From Cohnella hashimotonis (lineage in GTDB: Bacteria; Bacillota; Bacilli; Paenibacillales; Paenibacillaceae), in the NCBI RefSeq assembly GCF_030014955.1, contig NZ_JAGRPV010000001.1, positions 7,378,001 to 7,442,000 of the forward strand: DNA of 64,000 bases, given 5' to 3'. Each line of letters opens with the position of its first letter. Position 1 is the stretch's first letter. Position numbers and translations under genes: made by a program. The notes beneath the pieces are model-generated. The model was not told the DNA's origin. It searched no databases and saw only the letters and a program-made list of their open reading frames with translations. Below, in pieces: positions 1 to 8,700 of the stretch.

Positions 1-863
1 TCGTGCAAAATGCCATGCTCGGCAAGCCATGCCGCGTAAGGCTCGATCAGCTCGACCCGCTGGCGCCCCCAGGCGCCGTCATGCAGCCAGGTCGGCGCGA
101 TCAGCGGCAGCGAACGCTCGAACAGCCGCCTTGGAAAGTATGGCACGAACTTCTCGAACACCGGCACCGCCGCAAGCGGATCGGCGGCGACTGCCAGGTA
201 GCCCCGCTCGGTTGCCTCCAGAAACGAGCGGACTACCTCGGGCTCCCGCTTCGTCAGCGCCTCCTGCGTGCCGAGCAGATAGCTGTGATACGGGGGTGCC
301 CCGATCTCGTCCACCGGCCATACAATACGCTCCGACTCCGGCACCGCGGTGTCCATCAGAATCTCCCATGCCCAGTAGCTGCCGAACGTCGCATCCGCTT
401 CGCCCGCGGCGATCGCGTCCGGCGTCAGCTCCCGCGTGCCGGCATCCACAATGACGATCGCGTCAGGATCGCCGCCGTCCGCCTCCACCAGCTGGCGGAT
501 CATCGCGAGCCCCCGCGGCGTCGGATTCATCGCTACGCGCTTGCCGGCCAAGTCGGCCGGCCTGCGAATGCCCGTGCTCCGCACCGTCTGCACCGTCTCC
601 ATCCCGCGATGATTGATCGCCGCGACGCCAACCACCACCGGCTGTTTTTCCCGCTGCACGAGCAGCCGGTTGCTGGGAAAAATGCCGAAGTCCGCCTCCC
701 CCCTCGCCAGATAAGCCAGCGTGTCTCCCCGCCCGGGGTCGTACACGGTGAATTCGACGTCGAGCCCTGCCTCTCGATACCAGCCCTGCTCTCTCGCATA
801 GTAGAACCCGGCCGAATTCGTCCAAGGGTAGAAGTATTCCAGCATAACCTTCAAGTTTCTCAT
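1..863 (-). CDS. NMT1/THI5-like substrate-binding protein (3' end outside window)
   Basis: Reading the minus strand from an ATG at 863 gives 287 uninterrupted codons running off the left edge, so the C-terminus is missing. A Shine-Dalgarno AAGGAAG lies 8 nt upstream. The start MRNLKVMLEYFYPWTNSAGFYYAREQ matches the first strand of the NMT1/THI5 periplasmic-binding fold, and features such as GEADFGIFPSNR and RSFLEATERGYLAVAADP are typical of thiamine-precursor or aromatic/sulfonate-type binding proteins. There is no signal peptide or lipobox: the fold begins at residue 4. The lipoprotein gene at 1001-2011 encodes the same family and lies 137 bp upstream on the same strand, so the two are probably co-transcribed. 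Ligand unknown; a cytosolic enzyme-like role such as that of yeast THI5 is possible but unproven. Confidence 0.85.
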   Translation of the reverse strand, partial: MRNLKVMLEYFYPWTNSAGFYYAREQGWYREAGLDVEFTVYDPGRGDTLAYLARGEADFGIFPSNRLLVQREKQPVVVGVAAINHRGMETVQTVRSTGIRRPADLAGKRVAMNPTPRGLAMIRQLVEADGGDPDAIVIVDAGTRELTPDAIAAGEADATFGSYWAWEILMDTAVPESERIVWPVDEIGAPPYHSYLLGTQEALTKREPEVVRSFLEATERGYLAVAADPLAAVPVFEKFVPYFPRRLFERSLPLIAPTWLHDGAWGRQRVELIEPYAAWLAEHGILH

Positions 864-923
864 GAGGCCGACTTCCTTTTTTATAAAATGTTAAATCTCT
901 CGGTTCCCTAGCAGGATCCCGTG

Positions 924-985
924 TTGCTTGACCTTGCTTTCCCTTGCCTTACCTTGCCTCTTTGCCTTGCCGCCTTGCTTTGCCT
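924..985. repeat. CCTTGC-rich low-complexity stretch
   Basis: The 137-bp gap between the two binding-protein genes holds a run of about 60 bp in which CCTTGC recurs at irregular 6-12 bp intervals (GCAAGG on the coding strand). It has no open frame of interest and does not form a clear terminator hairpin. Confidence 0.5.
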
Positions 986-1000
986 GATGTTCGATCCTCG

Positions 1001-2011
1001 TCACTTTTTAGGCAGAAACTCGTTCGTAAAGGCGTCCGCCGCGACCAGCTCTTTGTCGATCAGGCCCTTCTCCTTCAGGAATTGCGCGTAAGCGTTCCAC
1101 ACCTGCTCCTTCATCTGTCCCCATGCCGGCGCATCGGCGATATACTGCGAGGCCAGGAACTTCTGGCTCTCCACCGCCAGCGTCTTGTCGATCTCCGGCG
1201 CGTGCTTGAGCAGCAGCTCCGCGCTCTCTTCCGGATGCGCGATCGCGTATTGGTAGCCTTCCTCGGTCGCCTTCAGGAACTTGCGCGCTTTGTCCGGATC
1301 GCTCTTCAGCGTCTTGGTGCCCGCGATCAGGATCGGCGTATAGTAATCGAGCGCGGGGTCCAGATCCTTGGCCGCGATATAGTTTATCTCGACGCCCCGG
1401 TTCTTCGCTTCGACCCCCGTCCAGCCCTCGAAGATCCAGGCAAAGTCCACGTTCTTGCTCGTTGCCGCGAAGAAATCGTCGCTGCCGATATCGACCCGCT
1501 TCAGCTTGCCGTAATCGGCGCCGTCCTTCTCCATGACCGCCTGCAGCACCGCTTCCTCGGAGGGCGAGCCCCATCCGCCGTACACCTTGCCTTCAAAGTC
1601 CTTCGGGCTCGTAATGTTCTTGTCCTTGGGGGAGGCGAAGCCCGACGTGTTGTGCTGGATCAGCGTGGCGACCGCCTTGATCGGCAGCGGATCCTTGCTC
1701 GTGAGCGCGTACGTCACGTCCTCCTGATAGCTCACGCCGAAGTCGCCCTTGCCGGCGGCGATCAGCGTCGCGGTCGTGCCCTCCGACGGTTGCGCGATGT
1801 CGACGTCCAGTCCTTCCGCACTGTAGTAGCCTTTTTCCAGAGCGACGTACAGGCCCGTGTGGTTCGTGTTCGGCGTCCAGTCCAATATGACCTTGACCGC
1901 CTCCGTCTTCGCCCCGCTTGCCTCATTCTTGTCGCTGCCGCAGCCCGCCAGCAGTCCTGCCGCCAATCCTGCGATCGCCAATATCTTTATCGTTTTTGCC
2001 GCCATCTTCAT
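1001..2011 (-). CDS. ABC transporter substrate-binding lipoprotein, NMT1/THI5 (ThiY-like) family
   Basis: 336 residues. The N-terminus has a basic start, a hydrophobic stretch and the lipobox LLAGC, so the mature protein should be anchored outside the membrane. The mature part opens with [25 protein letters not shown], a signature shared with ThiY-type pyrimidine/thiamine-precursor binders, followed by SYQEDV and DFAWIFEGW, regions that usually contact the ligand. RBS AGGAGAGGGAAG precedes the ATG closely. No permease or ATPase gene is visible, so its partners are either beyond the left edge or elsewhere. Transcription probably starts about 60 bp upstream at the MerR-type promoter (2078-2108). 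I saw no TPP-riboswitch signature upstream, which weakens a simple thiamine assignment. Confidence 0.9.
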   Translation of the reverse strand: MKMAAKTIKILAIAGLAAGLLAGCGSDKNEASGAKTEAVKVILDWTPNTNHTGLYVALEKGYYSAEGLDVDIAQPSEGTTATLIAAGKGDFGVSYQEDVTYALTSKDPLPIKAVATLIQHNTSGFASPKDKNITSPKDFEGKVYGGWGSPSEEAVLQAVMEKDGADYGKLKRVDIGSDDFFAATSKNVDFAWIFEGWTGVEAKNRGVEINYIAAKDLDPALDYYTPILIAGTKTLKSDPDKARKFLKATEEGYQYAIAHPEESAELLLKHAPEIDKTLAVESQKFLASQYIADAPAWGQMKEQVWNAYAQFLKEKGLIDKELVAADAFTNEFLPKK

Positions 2012-2077
2012 CTTCCCTCTCCTGCGTGGCCTGTTATAATTTTTGTAATTCCGATTGAATTACACTGGTTTAGAAAA

Positions 2078-2108
2078 ATAATAACCCTCCAGTCAACTGG
2101 AGGGTCAA
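2078..2108 (-). promoter_or_regulatory. MerR-type promoter with palindromic operator in a 19-bp spacer
   Basis: On the minus strand TTGACC (-35, 2103-2108) and TATTAT (-10, 2078-2083) are separated by exactly 19 bp. The palindrome ACCCTCCAGT/ACTGGAGGGT (2084-2105) fills the spacer and overlaps the -35. A 19-20 bp spacer carrying a dyad is the hallmark of promoters untwisted by MerR-family activators (SoxR, CueR, BmrR types). The -10 lies 67 nt before the start codon at 2011. A purely structural hairpin is the alternative, since T-rich sequence follows, but the spacing fits a promoter better. Confidence 0.75.
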
Positions 2109-2194
2109 GTATTTCCTTGGCGAGTATGCGAAAATGGCTGGGACAGCATGTGAAGTTTCTCTAACTTTAAATAAAAGAAAATATGGGGGGCGAT

Positions 2195-2578
2195 GTGAAT
2201 CTTTTCATTAATAGCTTGCCTTGGCCCATTTACATAGCGATTACGGTTGGTTTTGTGGCTTAGTTGCATGCTACCTTCTGATAAACTTTAAAAAGTACCC
2301 ATGGTTCGTTAGTCTTGGCTTTCTACTGATTTGCTGTTCAGATTTTTCGGCAGGTGCTGTAAAAGGGCCTAATTTACTGGGCTGGCATTCTAAATGGGTG
2401 GATACGTTACCTATAGTCGATATGCTGGGAATTCCAGTATTGATTGTTGCAGGAATAAAAAAATTCACATGACAAACCGGAAGTGCGCAGATCTCTGATC
2501 ATTGCAGCCGTTCTGTTTACCTTCGGCGTTTTATTGATGGGGTCTATATTTGTCATGCTGTTGTTACGCGATTCTTAA
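2195..2578 (+). pseudogene. Small membrane protein gene with two apparent frameshifts
   Basis: A GTG at 2195 after GGGGGGCGAT begins VNLFINSLPWPIYIAITVGFVA, which stops at 2261-2263. The next frame continues the hydrophobic pattern (LVACYLLINFKKYPWFVSLGFLLICCSDFSAGA...) to a stop at about 2470. The original frame then resumes across a run of seven A residues (2457-2463) with KPEVRRSLIIAAVLFTFG and a final transmembrane segment ending in LLLRDS at 2578. Together these make one coherent protein of roughly 125 residues with about four membrane segments. Whether the two shifts are real decay or read errors cannot be told here. Family not recognised. Confidence 0.5.
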
Positions 2579-2622
2579 TAGAAAAATGGTTCTAGATTAT
2601 AAATAGGGAGGTCTTAGGCGTC

Positions 2623-3303
2623 GTGCGTTATGCGCTACTCGATTGGGACAACACCATTCACCGGGGCTACACCATATATGGATTAACGGATCATCTTGTC
2701 GAAAAGGGGATTGTCGCGGACGGCATTCATCCGATTCTTGAACGGATTAAAGAGGCGTATCGCCTGCAGGAAATCTCTTACGCGGACTATACGCTTCAGA
2801 CGTGTGAGACGTTTGCCGAGGCGCTGGCGGGTTGTTCTCTTGAGGCCTATCGCGCTTGTGTCGCTTCTTTTGTGTCCGAGAATGCGCGGCATTTATTTAA
2901 TGAGACTGAACCTCTGTTCGCGCTGCTGCGCCGCTATCAGATCGAAGTCTATCTCGTCAGTGGCGCGCCCGCCGAGGTGTTGAGAGTTTATGCCGAGCGG
3001 TTTGGGTTTAGCGGCCTGTTTGGGTTTGAGCTAGAGGAGCGGGATGGTAGGTTGACCGGACAGGTTGCCTGCAACTATGGAGTGGATAAGGCTCGCGTGC
3101 TGCAGTTGCCGACGTTTCAGGCGCCAGGTGCCGTTCATGTGCTGAGCATGGGCGATGCGGTGGCGGATATTCCGCTGCTGGATCATAGTCGGTTTGCGGT
3201 AATTGTGGGGGAAGGAAGGCTGGTTCTGCGAGATGGTGTGAGGGTGCTTCGGTTTTGGGGTGAAAAATGGGACTTAACTCTCTTGGAAAGGAAATTGGAT
3301 TGA
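2623..3303 (+). CDS. HAD-superfamily phosphatase, HAD-IB/SerB-like
   Basis: 226 residues, GTG start 8 nt after AGGGAGG. All four HAD motifs are visible: motif I DWDNT (residues 7-11), with the nucleophile and acid/base aspartates; motif II LVSGAPAE with the serine; motif III lysine in DKARVL; motif IV MGDAVADIPLL with the Mg-binding acidic residues. The helical insert between motifs I and II resembles the cap of phosphoserine-phosphatase-like (IB) enzymes. Substrate cannot be predicted. The gene stands alone and a strong terminator (3334-3374) follows 30 bp after the stop. Immediately downstream begins the IS110 remnant. Confidence 0.85.
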   Translation: MRYALLDWDNTIHRGYTIYGLTDHLVEKGIVADGIHPILERIKEAYRLQEISYADYTLQTCETFAEALAGCSLEAYRACVASFVSENARHLFNETEPLFALLRRYQIEVYLVSGAPAEVLRVYAERFGFSGLFGFELEERDGRLTGQVACNYGVDKARVLQLPTFQAPGAVHVLSMGDAVADIPLLDHSRFAVIVGEGRLVLRDGVRVLRFWGEKWDLTLLERKLD

Positions 3304-3333
3304 ATCCAGAGTCTGTAAAATACTTCGTATTAT

Positions 3334-3374
3334 GAGGTTAACCAGCTAAATTCCTGGTTAGCCTCTTTTGTTTT
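3334..3374 (+). terminator. Rho-independent terminator after the HAD gene
   Basis: A 12-bp stem (GAGGTTAACCAG with CTGGTTAGCCTC, one G-U pair), an 8-nt loop and the tail TTTTGTTTT. Confidence 0.85.
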
Positions 3375-3566
3375 AAGATTGCTGTAGCCGGGAAGAACGA
3401 TAAATTTTTTGGGGCAGCACCTGCTAAGCCCGTTACACAAACTGTTCTCCCGCTATTGCACAAACCATGATTAAGCTGGTTGAGACATTCCAGATCTCGA
3501 ATAACACGCGAAGCTATGGGCGTGCAATGGTTAGCGGGCTCCGGCAAACGAACTGTAGGAGGATTT

Positions 3567-4476
3567 ATGAAACCTGTTATTGGAATTGACGTCTCAAAAG
3601 GTGAACGCGAAGGATACATGCTTCTAGAGCGGAATAAGCCTTTTGAAAAGGCGTTTCGCTTCCTGCACACACATGAGGATATGACAAGGCTCATCAATAA
3701 GTTGCAGGCTGTAGAAGATCTGGTCGGGGTAAAACCAGCTGTAGTTTGGAATCAACAGGACACTACCACTTGGGGCTGGTAGCTCTGTTACAGAAACATG
3801 GATATGAAGTCATTGCGCTCAATCCGCTTATTCCTCAACGTGCTCGGAAGTCCAAATTGAGGAAAGTAAAGACAGATACGGAGGACGCCAAACATCTGGC
3901 AGAACTGTATTACAAGGATGAACTACAGCCCGGACCGGCGAAGAGATCAATGGAACTGGACGAACTCCGTTTTCTGAGCAGACAGCACCAAATGATCAAT
4001 CACTCCTATGTCCAAGCCCAACTTAATTTTCAATCTATACTGGATCAGCTATTTCCGCTGTACACGAACATATTTGGCCAGTTGTTTTCCGCTACTGCGC
4101 TTGAAGTGTTGCGGAAGTACCCAACGCCAAAATTTGTTCTTTCCACAACTACGGAAGAGATAACGGACACGATTATGACCTTCTGTAATCGATCGATCAA
4201 CTGGGAGTCCAGTAAGGCCACAGCGATTGTCGCAGCAGCCAAAAGCAGCCTTATCATTGATCCGAACGCCAGCCAGGTTACAGCGTTGCGACTTATGATC
4301 AATTTGCTAATGGAGTACCAAAGCCATCTTGCAAATTTGGAACAAGAGATTCAAAAGAAAGCCAGTTGCATTGCCGGCTATGAGTTATTGCGCTCAATTC
4401 CCGGTATAGGCCCAAAGCTAGCAGCTGTGATCCTGTCGGAAATCGGAGACATCTCTTCGTTTGACCATGCTTTGCT
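3567..4476 (+). pseudogene. IS110-family transposase, frameshifted and 3'-truncated
   Basis: ATG at 3567 after AGGAGG. The first frame gives MKPVIGIDVSKG..., the RuvC-like (DEDD) N-terminus with its first aspartate, and stops at 3779-3781. One base is missing near 3746: restoring it joins PAVV to ESTGHYHLGLVALLQKHGYEV, the second catalytic region, then KVKTDTEDAKHLAELYY with the last two acidic residues. The C-terminal helix-hairpin-helix part LLRSIPGIGPKLAAVILSEIGDISSFDHA is present but is cut by the IS256 junction, so the catalytic-serine C-terminal domain is incomplete. Confidence 0.85.
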
Positions 4477-5347
4477 AAGGGCGTCAGCACACGGGAGATC
4501 CAGGACCACCTGCAGAATCTCTACGGCCTGGAGGTCTCGCCAACCTTTAATTTCAATGTGACCAACAAGATCATCCCACTGATCAAGGAATGGCAGAATC
4601 GGCCTTTGCAGGGCGTGTACGCCGTCGTCTTCCTGGATGCGATCCACTTCAATGTCAAGCAGGATGGCGCCATTGTGAACAAGGCAGCCTTCATGGTCAT
4701 CGGTATTGATCTGGACGGTAACAAGGACGTGCTGGGCATGTGGATCGGCGAGAACGAGTTCGCCAAGTTCTGGCTCCTAAACGACCTCAAGAATCGCGGC
4801 GTTCAGGACATCCTGATCACCTGCGTCGACAATCTCACCGGCTTCTCTCAGGCGATCTCGGCCTGCTATCCGAAGACGGAGATTCAGAAATGCATCATCC
4901 ACCAGATCCGCAACTCCACACGTTATGTCTCCTACAAGGATCTGAAGAAAGTGACGGTGGATCTGAAGTCCATCTACAAAGCCACAACCGAAGAGATGGC
5001 ACTGCTAGAGCTGGACCGCTTTGAGGAGGCGTGGGGCTTCAAGTATCCGCTCATTATTCGCTCGTGGCGCGGCAACTGGGATGAGCTCGCCACCTTTTTC
5101 AAGTATCCGCCCGAGCTGTGCAAGCTCATCTACACGACCAATATGATCGAGAGTTACCACCGCCAGCTTCGCAAGGTCACCAAAGGGAAAAGTATCTTTC
5201 CCGAGCGACGAAGCGCTGCTCAAGATGCTCTATCTCGTCACGATGGATGTCACACGCAAATGGACAGGCCGCGTCCAAAACTGGGGACAGATGCTCCTAC
5301 AGCTCTCCGTTTTCTTTCCGGACCGGATCGGCCAGCACTTGCCTTGA
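4477..5347 (+). pseudogene. IS256/Mutator-family transposase, 5'-truncated and frameshifted
   Basis: The frame from 4477 reads AKGVSTREIQDHLQNLYGLEVSPT, which in intact IS256 transposases lies about 110-120 residues from the N-terminus. The DDE core follows: VVFLDAIHF (first Asp), ITCVDNLTGF (second Asp) and TTNMIESYHRQLRK (Glu region). An extra C at about 5200-5202 (TTTCCCGAGCGAC where TTTCCGAGCGAC is expected) shifts the frame; the true C-terminus then reads SDEALLKMLYLVTMDVTRKW... to IGQHLP and stops at 5345-5347. Inactive by truncation and frameshift. Confidence 0.85.
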
Positions 5348-5380
5348 GGCCAATCTCCCCTCCGGGGAGTTTCATATAAA

Positions 5381-5412
5381 TGAGTTTACACAAATTTATT
5401 GACAGACCCTCA
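5381..5412 (+). repeat. Likely right terminal inverted repeat of the IS256-type element
   Basis: The stretch after the transposase stop contains GTTTACACAAA and GACAGACCCTC, like known IS256-family ends. Base composition turns strongly AT-rich immediately after it. The matching left end was lost with the 5' half. Confidence 0.55.
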
Positions 5413-5486
5413 ATCCACTCCTATACTGTCACCTACTAGAGGAACCTTAAAAAGACTTTTTTAAAAACAAAACAAACTCCATCCAA

Positions 5487-5648
5487 TTAAGAACGAAGTT
5501 TTCGTATTGTTGCTCCAAATGATTGTATCGCTGCATCGTCATAGTTGCTCAATTCTTTTATTTACTGTGGATGATTCCCAATGCCGTTTTCAATAGCAAT
5601 TTCTCTACAACGTGCAATTCTGTCATTCCTCTTTAGAATCTGACCCAT
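5487..5648 (-). pseudogene. Possible short gene remnant (unrecognised)
   Basis: The only organised frame in the otherwise gene-free AT-rich stretch 5413-5752. Reading minus from ATG 5648 gives MGQILKRNDRIARCREIAIE..., an in-frame TAA at codon 29, then IKELSNYDDAAIQSFGATIRK to a second stop. There is no ribosome-binding site. It may be the tail of a gene once linked to the NACHT gene, or chance. The rest of 5413-5752 shows only an inverted repeat CAATGTAA/TTACATTG (about 5718-5746), just downstream of the NACHT stop. Confidence 0.2.
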
Positions 5649-5752
5649 GATTTATTCACACTGCTTACAAGTTGAAATTTAAATAGAATCAGATCAATAT
5701 AGAAAAATCGCCACGTCCAATGTAACAAAACTCTAAAATTACATTGATTCTG

Positions 5753-8700
5753 TTAATTAACAATTAAATTGGATATTTGAATTCCAGTAGAATAATTGTG
5801 GCATAAGTTTCTTATTGCATTTTCATAGTTTAAAATTAGAAAGTTATTTGTAGCATGATATAATTGTACTTCTTTAAAGAACAGAACCAATAACTCTTCC
5901 GCGTGTGAGTCATCATCCCAACAATTCACGATTATACGCATTAAGGAATCCATAAATTGAGCATCATTATAGAATTGTTTCATTTTAGCAATCAAGCTGA
6001 TTTCAGTCTCTTTTGTGATCTCCTTGTTAGCAAAGCAAAGCAGCAACCTACTAGATTCGTTTGCTAAATCAACATATTCTGCATTAATTAAATATTGAAA
6101 GTTGGTTTTATCTAATTTTAAAACTGTTTTGTCTAGCGCTAAGTTACTAAACATGGCAAAAAGTATTCTGATAATTGTGCCTTCTGTTTGAGTAAATGAA
6201 ATAAGTTGCGCCGCTTTCTCAAAACTTTGTTGAATAATGTTTTGGTTTTGCACCGGGAGAAATCCTTCGTAAATATTAATATTATCAAAATTTATAATTC
6301 CATTATTTATATGTTGGTGTAATTCATAAACAGTATAATTATTAATAATATAACTCCAAAGTAAGTTAACTAAAAAGTCAATTTCTTCATTTGTATTACT
6401 TTTTAAAGCTATTACTATATCCTCTAACATTTTATTCTCTTTTAATGATTCCAAGGTTGTTTGAAAATCAGTATCAAATGCAAAGAAAAGCACAATTATT
6501 AGTTCCTCGTGTAATTGAGACCTTAATACATCATTTACTGATCTATAAAAAAGATAAAAGTTAATAAAACCCTCTTTTCTACTCACCTTAGTAATTTCAA
6601 AAATTGTGTTATATGCGAGTAGTTTAAAAGGAACTTCGTTGAGTAAATCATCAATATTGAGTAGCGAATTTTTAAACTTATTTTCATATTTCGTCCAATC
6701 ATCTATGTCACCGTATAATCCATTACTAATCTCTTCTTCAACATTAAGTAGGTTCGGGTCATTTAAAAAAACCTTCCCGAAAACCCAATTAATTTCACTA
6801 GACATTATATTCAGTTGCACTTCATTATTCTCTATTTTTAATTGATGAAAAAGGTTCCATAAGTTTTTCTTGGTTGGGTTATTACAAAATTCAAAAAGAT
6901 AACCCATAGTAACCATCCCGTACATTTTACATACATCGGCAATTTTCAGGCTATTTCTAGTGACACGCTCGATACTTACAAGATTTAGATGAATGGATTC
7001 AGAATATTCATGAACTATTAAATTTCTATTCAGAAGCACTTCATTTTCTAACTGGAATTCAGGCTCAAGAATTGAGTTAATTATCTTTAGCAATCTTGAT
7101 TCCTGATTAAAAAAATGTTGAAAAACCATCATAAATGAATTTTCTAATATAAATTTTTTGATGATTTTATCGTCTTTATGATTTTTCGCAATCGCTTCCA
7201 GAAAATCAAACTTTCGAAACTCTCTAGGAATAACAACAATTTTTTCTTGGACTATAATATTACAAATCTTTGATATAACCCACCAATTTTCTTCTATACT
7301 CATATTATCGATTTTTAAAAGCTGATTTTCTATCTCATCATTATAAACATTGTCTAGAACCTCTGAAATTTCATTAAAGTTATTTTTCAACAAGTGAATT
7401 GAAACTACTAGGGATGTTCTCATACTAGTGTAGTCAGGAGAAACAATGTACTTTTCAACAAACCTTTTTAAATATTTTCTTTTAATTTCATTTGAAACCT
7501 TCCCTAGATTTGCATGTAAATCGCAAGCTGTAATAATGAACAATTCTTCTAAATACTTAGCAAACTTATTTTCGTATTTGGGAACGCCCCTAAATGTACC
7601 TTCATTTAATATATCTAATGCTAACCAGGAGCCTATCTTTCCAACACTTTTTCCAGTGGCACAGTCATAATCGTCACTTGATCCATTGAGTTCGCCACAT
7701 AACGAATCAATAATATCAATTAAAAAGTCTTTATGCCGATATAAGTAACCAACACAAAATAAAAAAGTATTTCTCCAGTATGCACTTCCACAAATTAATT
7801 TCAAAGTTGTAATAATATATTGATCAGCCTTATTGTGCATTAAAAACTGTGCGGAAAAAAACTCTTGTAAAGAACGTATATTAAAACCTACTCTTCCGTC
7901 TTCAACTTCTGTGATAAATACTAGTCTTTCAACAATTGCAAAAGAAATTTCTTCTATATAGTTCTCGACAACTTGCTTTTCAAGTTCTAGTTCTTCCAGC
8001 TCTTGTCTAGCAAAAACTTTAAACTCGTCAATTAATATACTTGATGACGGTGTTCCTTTTCCTTCAGCGCTAACTTGGAGAAAATACCCTAACTTGTTAT
8101 GAATGGCATCGACTTCCTTTGGATAATCATTAAGTACTTTAACTACTCCCTTTTGTTTTTCTCTCTTAAAAATTGTAGAATAATACTCATTGAACAAATT
8201 ATACCTATCTCTTGGCGGCTCTCCTCCGCTCTTCACTAAAACAGCCATTATAGTTGCTTGTAAAGGTGTCCTCATTAAGCTTGAAATAACCTCATCTTTG
8301 AGAGCAGTCTTTAACAATTGCAAGTAATTTTCTCTATTTTCAACTGATGGTTCCATCATTTCCATAAGTTTATTTAAATACATCTTACAATCGTCCTTTG
8401 ACAAGTCTGCAAGTTGTAAATGCTGAAATTTTGTATCATCAAACTCCCTTGTGTAGCCTTGAGGCCTTGTCGTTGCAATTATTATTGCATCAGAATTTCT
8501 TTGCCTTAACTCAATCTCCACAAATGTAACGATCTCTTCCAAAACAGTTCTTCTGTTTGAAGTAATGGGCACTTCATCTAATCCATCAAAAATAAATAAA
8601 AGTGACATGTTACTTAATAGTTCTCTAATGCTGTCATAACCAATTTCGCCGTCGCCCTTCTTTTCAAAGACATATTTCAGATAAGTCACAATTGATATAT

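Larger units (their letters stand above)
3376..5412 (+). mobile_element. Chimeric remnant: IS110-family element joined to an IS256-family element
   Basis: The left part carries a noncoding stretch (3376-3566) and an IS110/IS1111-type transposase with its C-terminus missing. At about 4470-4476 it joins, out of frame, an IS256/Mutator-type transposase that lacks its N-terminus. The right edge (5381-5412) resembles an IS256-type terminal inverted repeat (GTTTACACAAA...GACAGACCCTC). Both transposase genes also carry a single-base indel, so no active enzyme is expected. In intact IS110-family elements the noncoding end next to the transposase encodes a bridge RNA; 3376-3566 has the right position and size, but I could not verify its folding. 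Confidence 0.75.

Noticed and set aside
2012..2200. TPP riboswitch upstream of the ThiY-like gene
   Set aside because: Looked for the CTGAGA and thi-box segments on the minus strand; absent. The region instead holds the MerR-type promoter.
3311..3330. Possible left inverted repeat of the IS256-type element (GAGTCTGTAAAATAC)
   Set aside because: Only weakly similar to the right end, and it lies directly after the HAD stop, outside the IS110 part.
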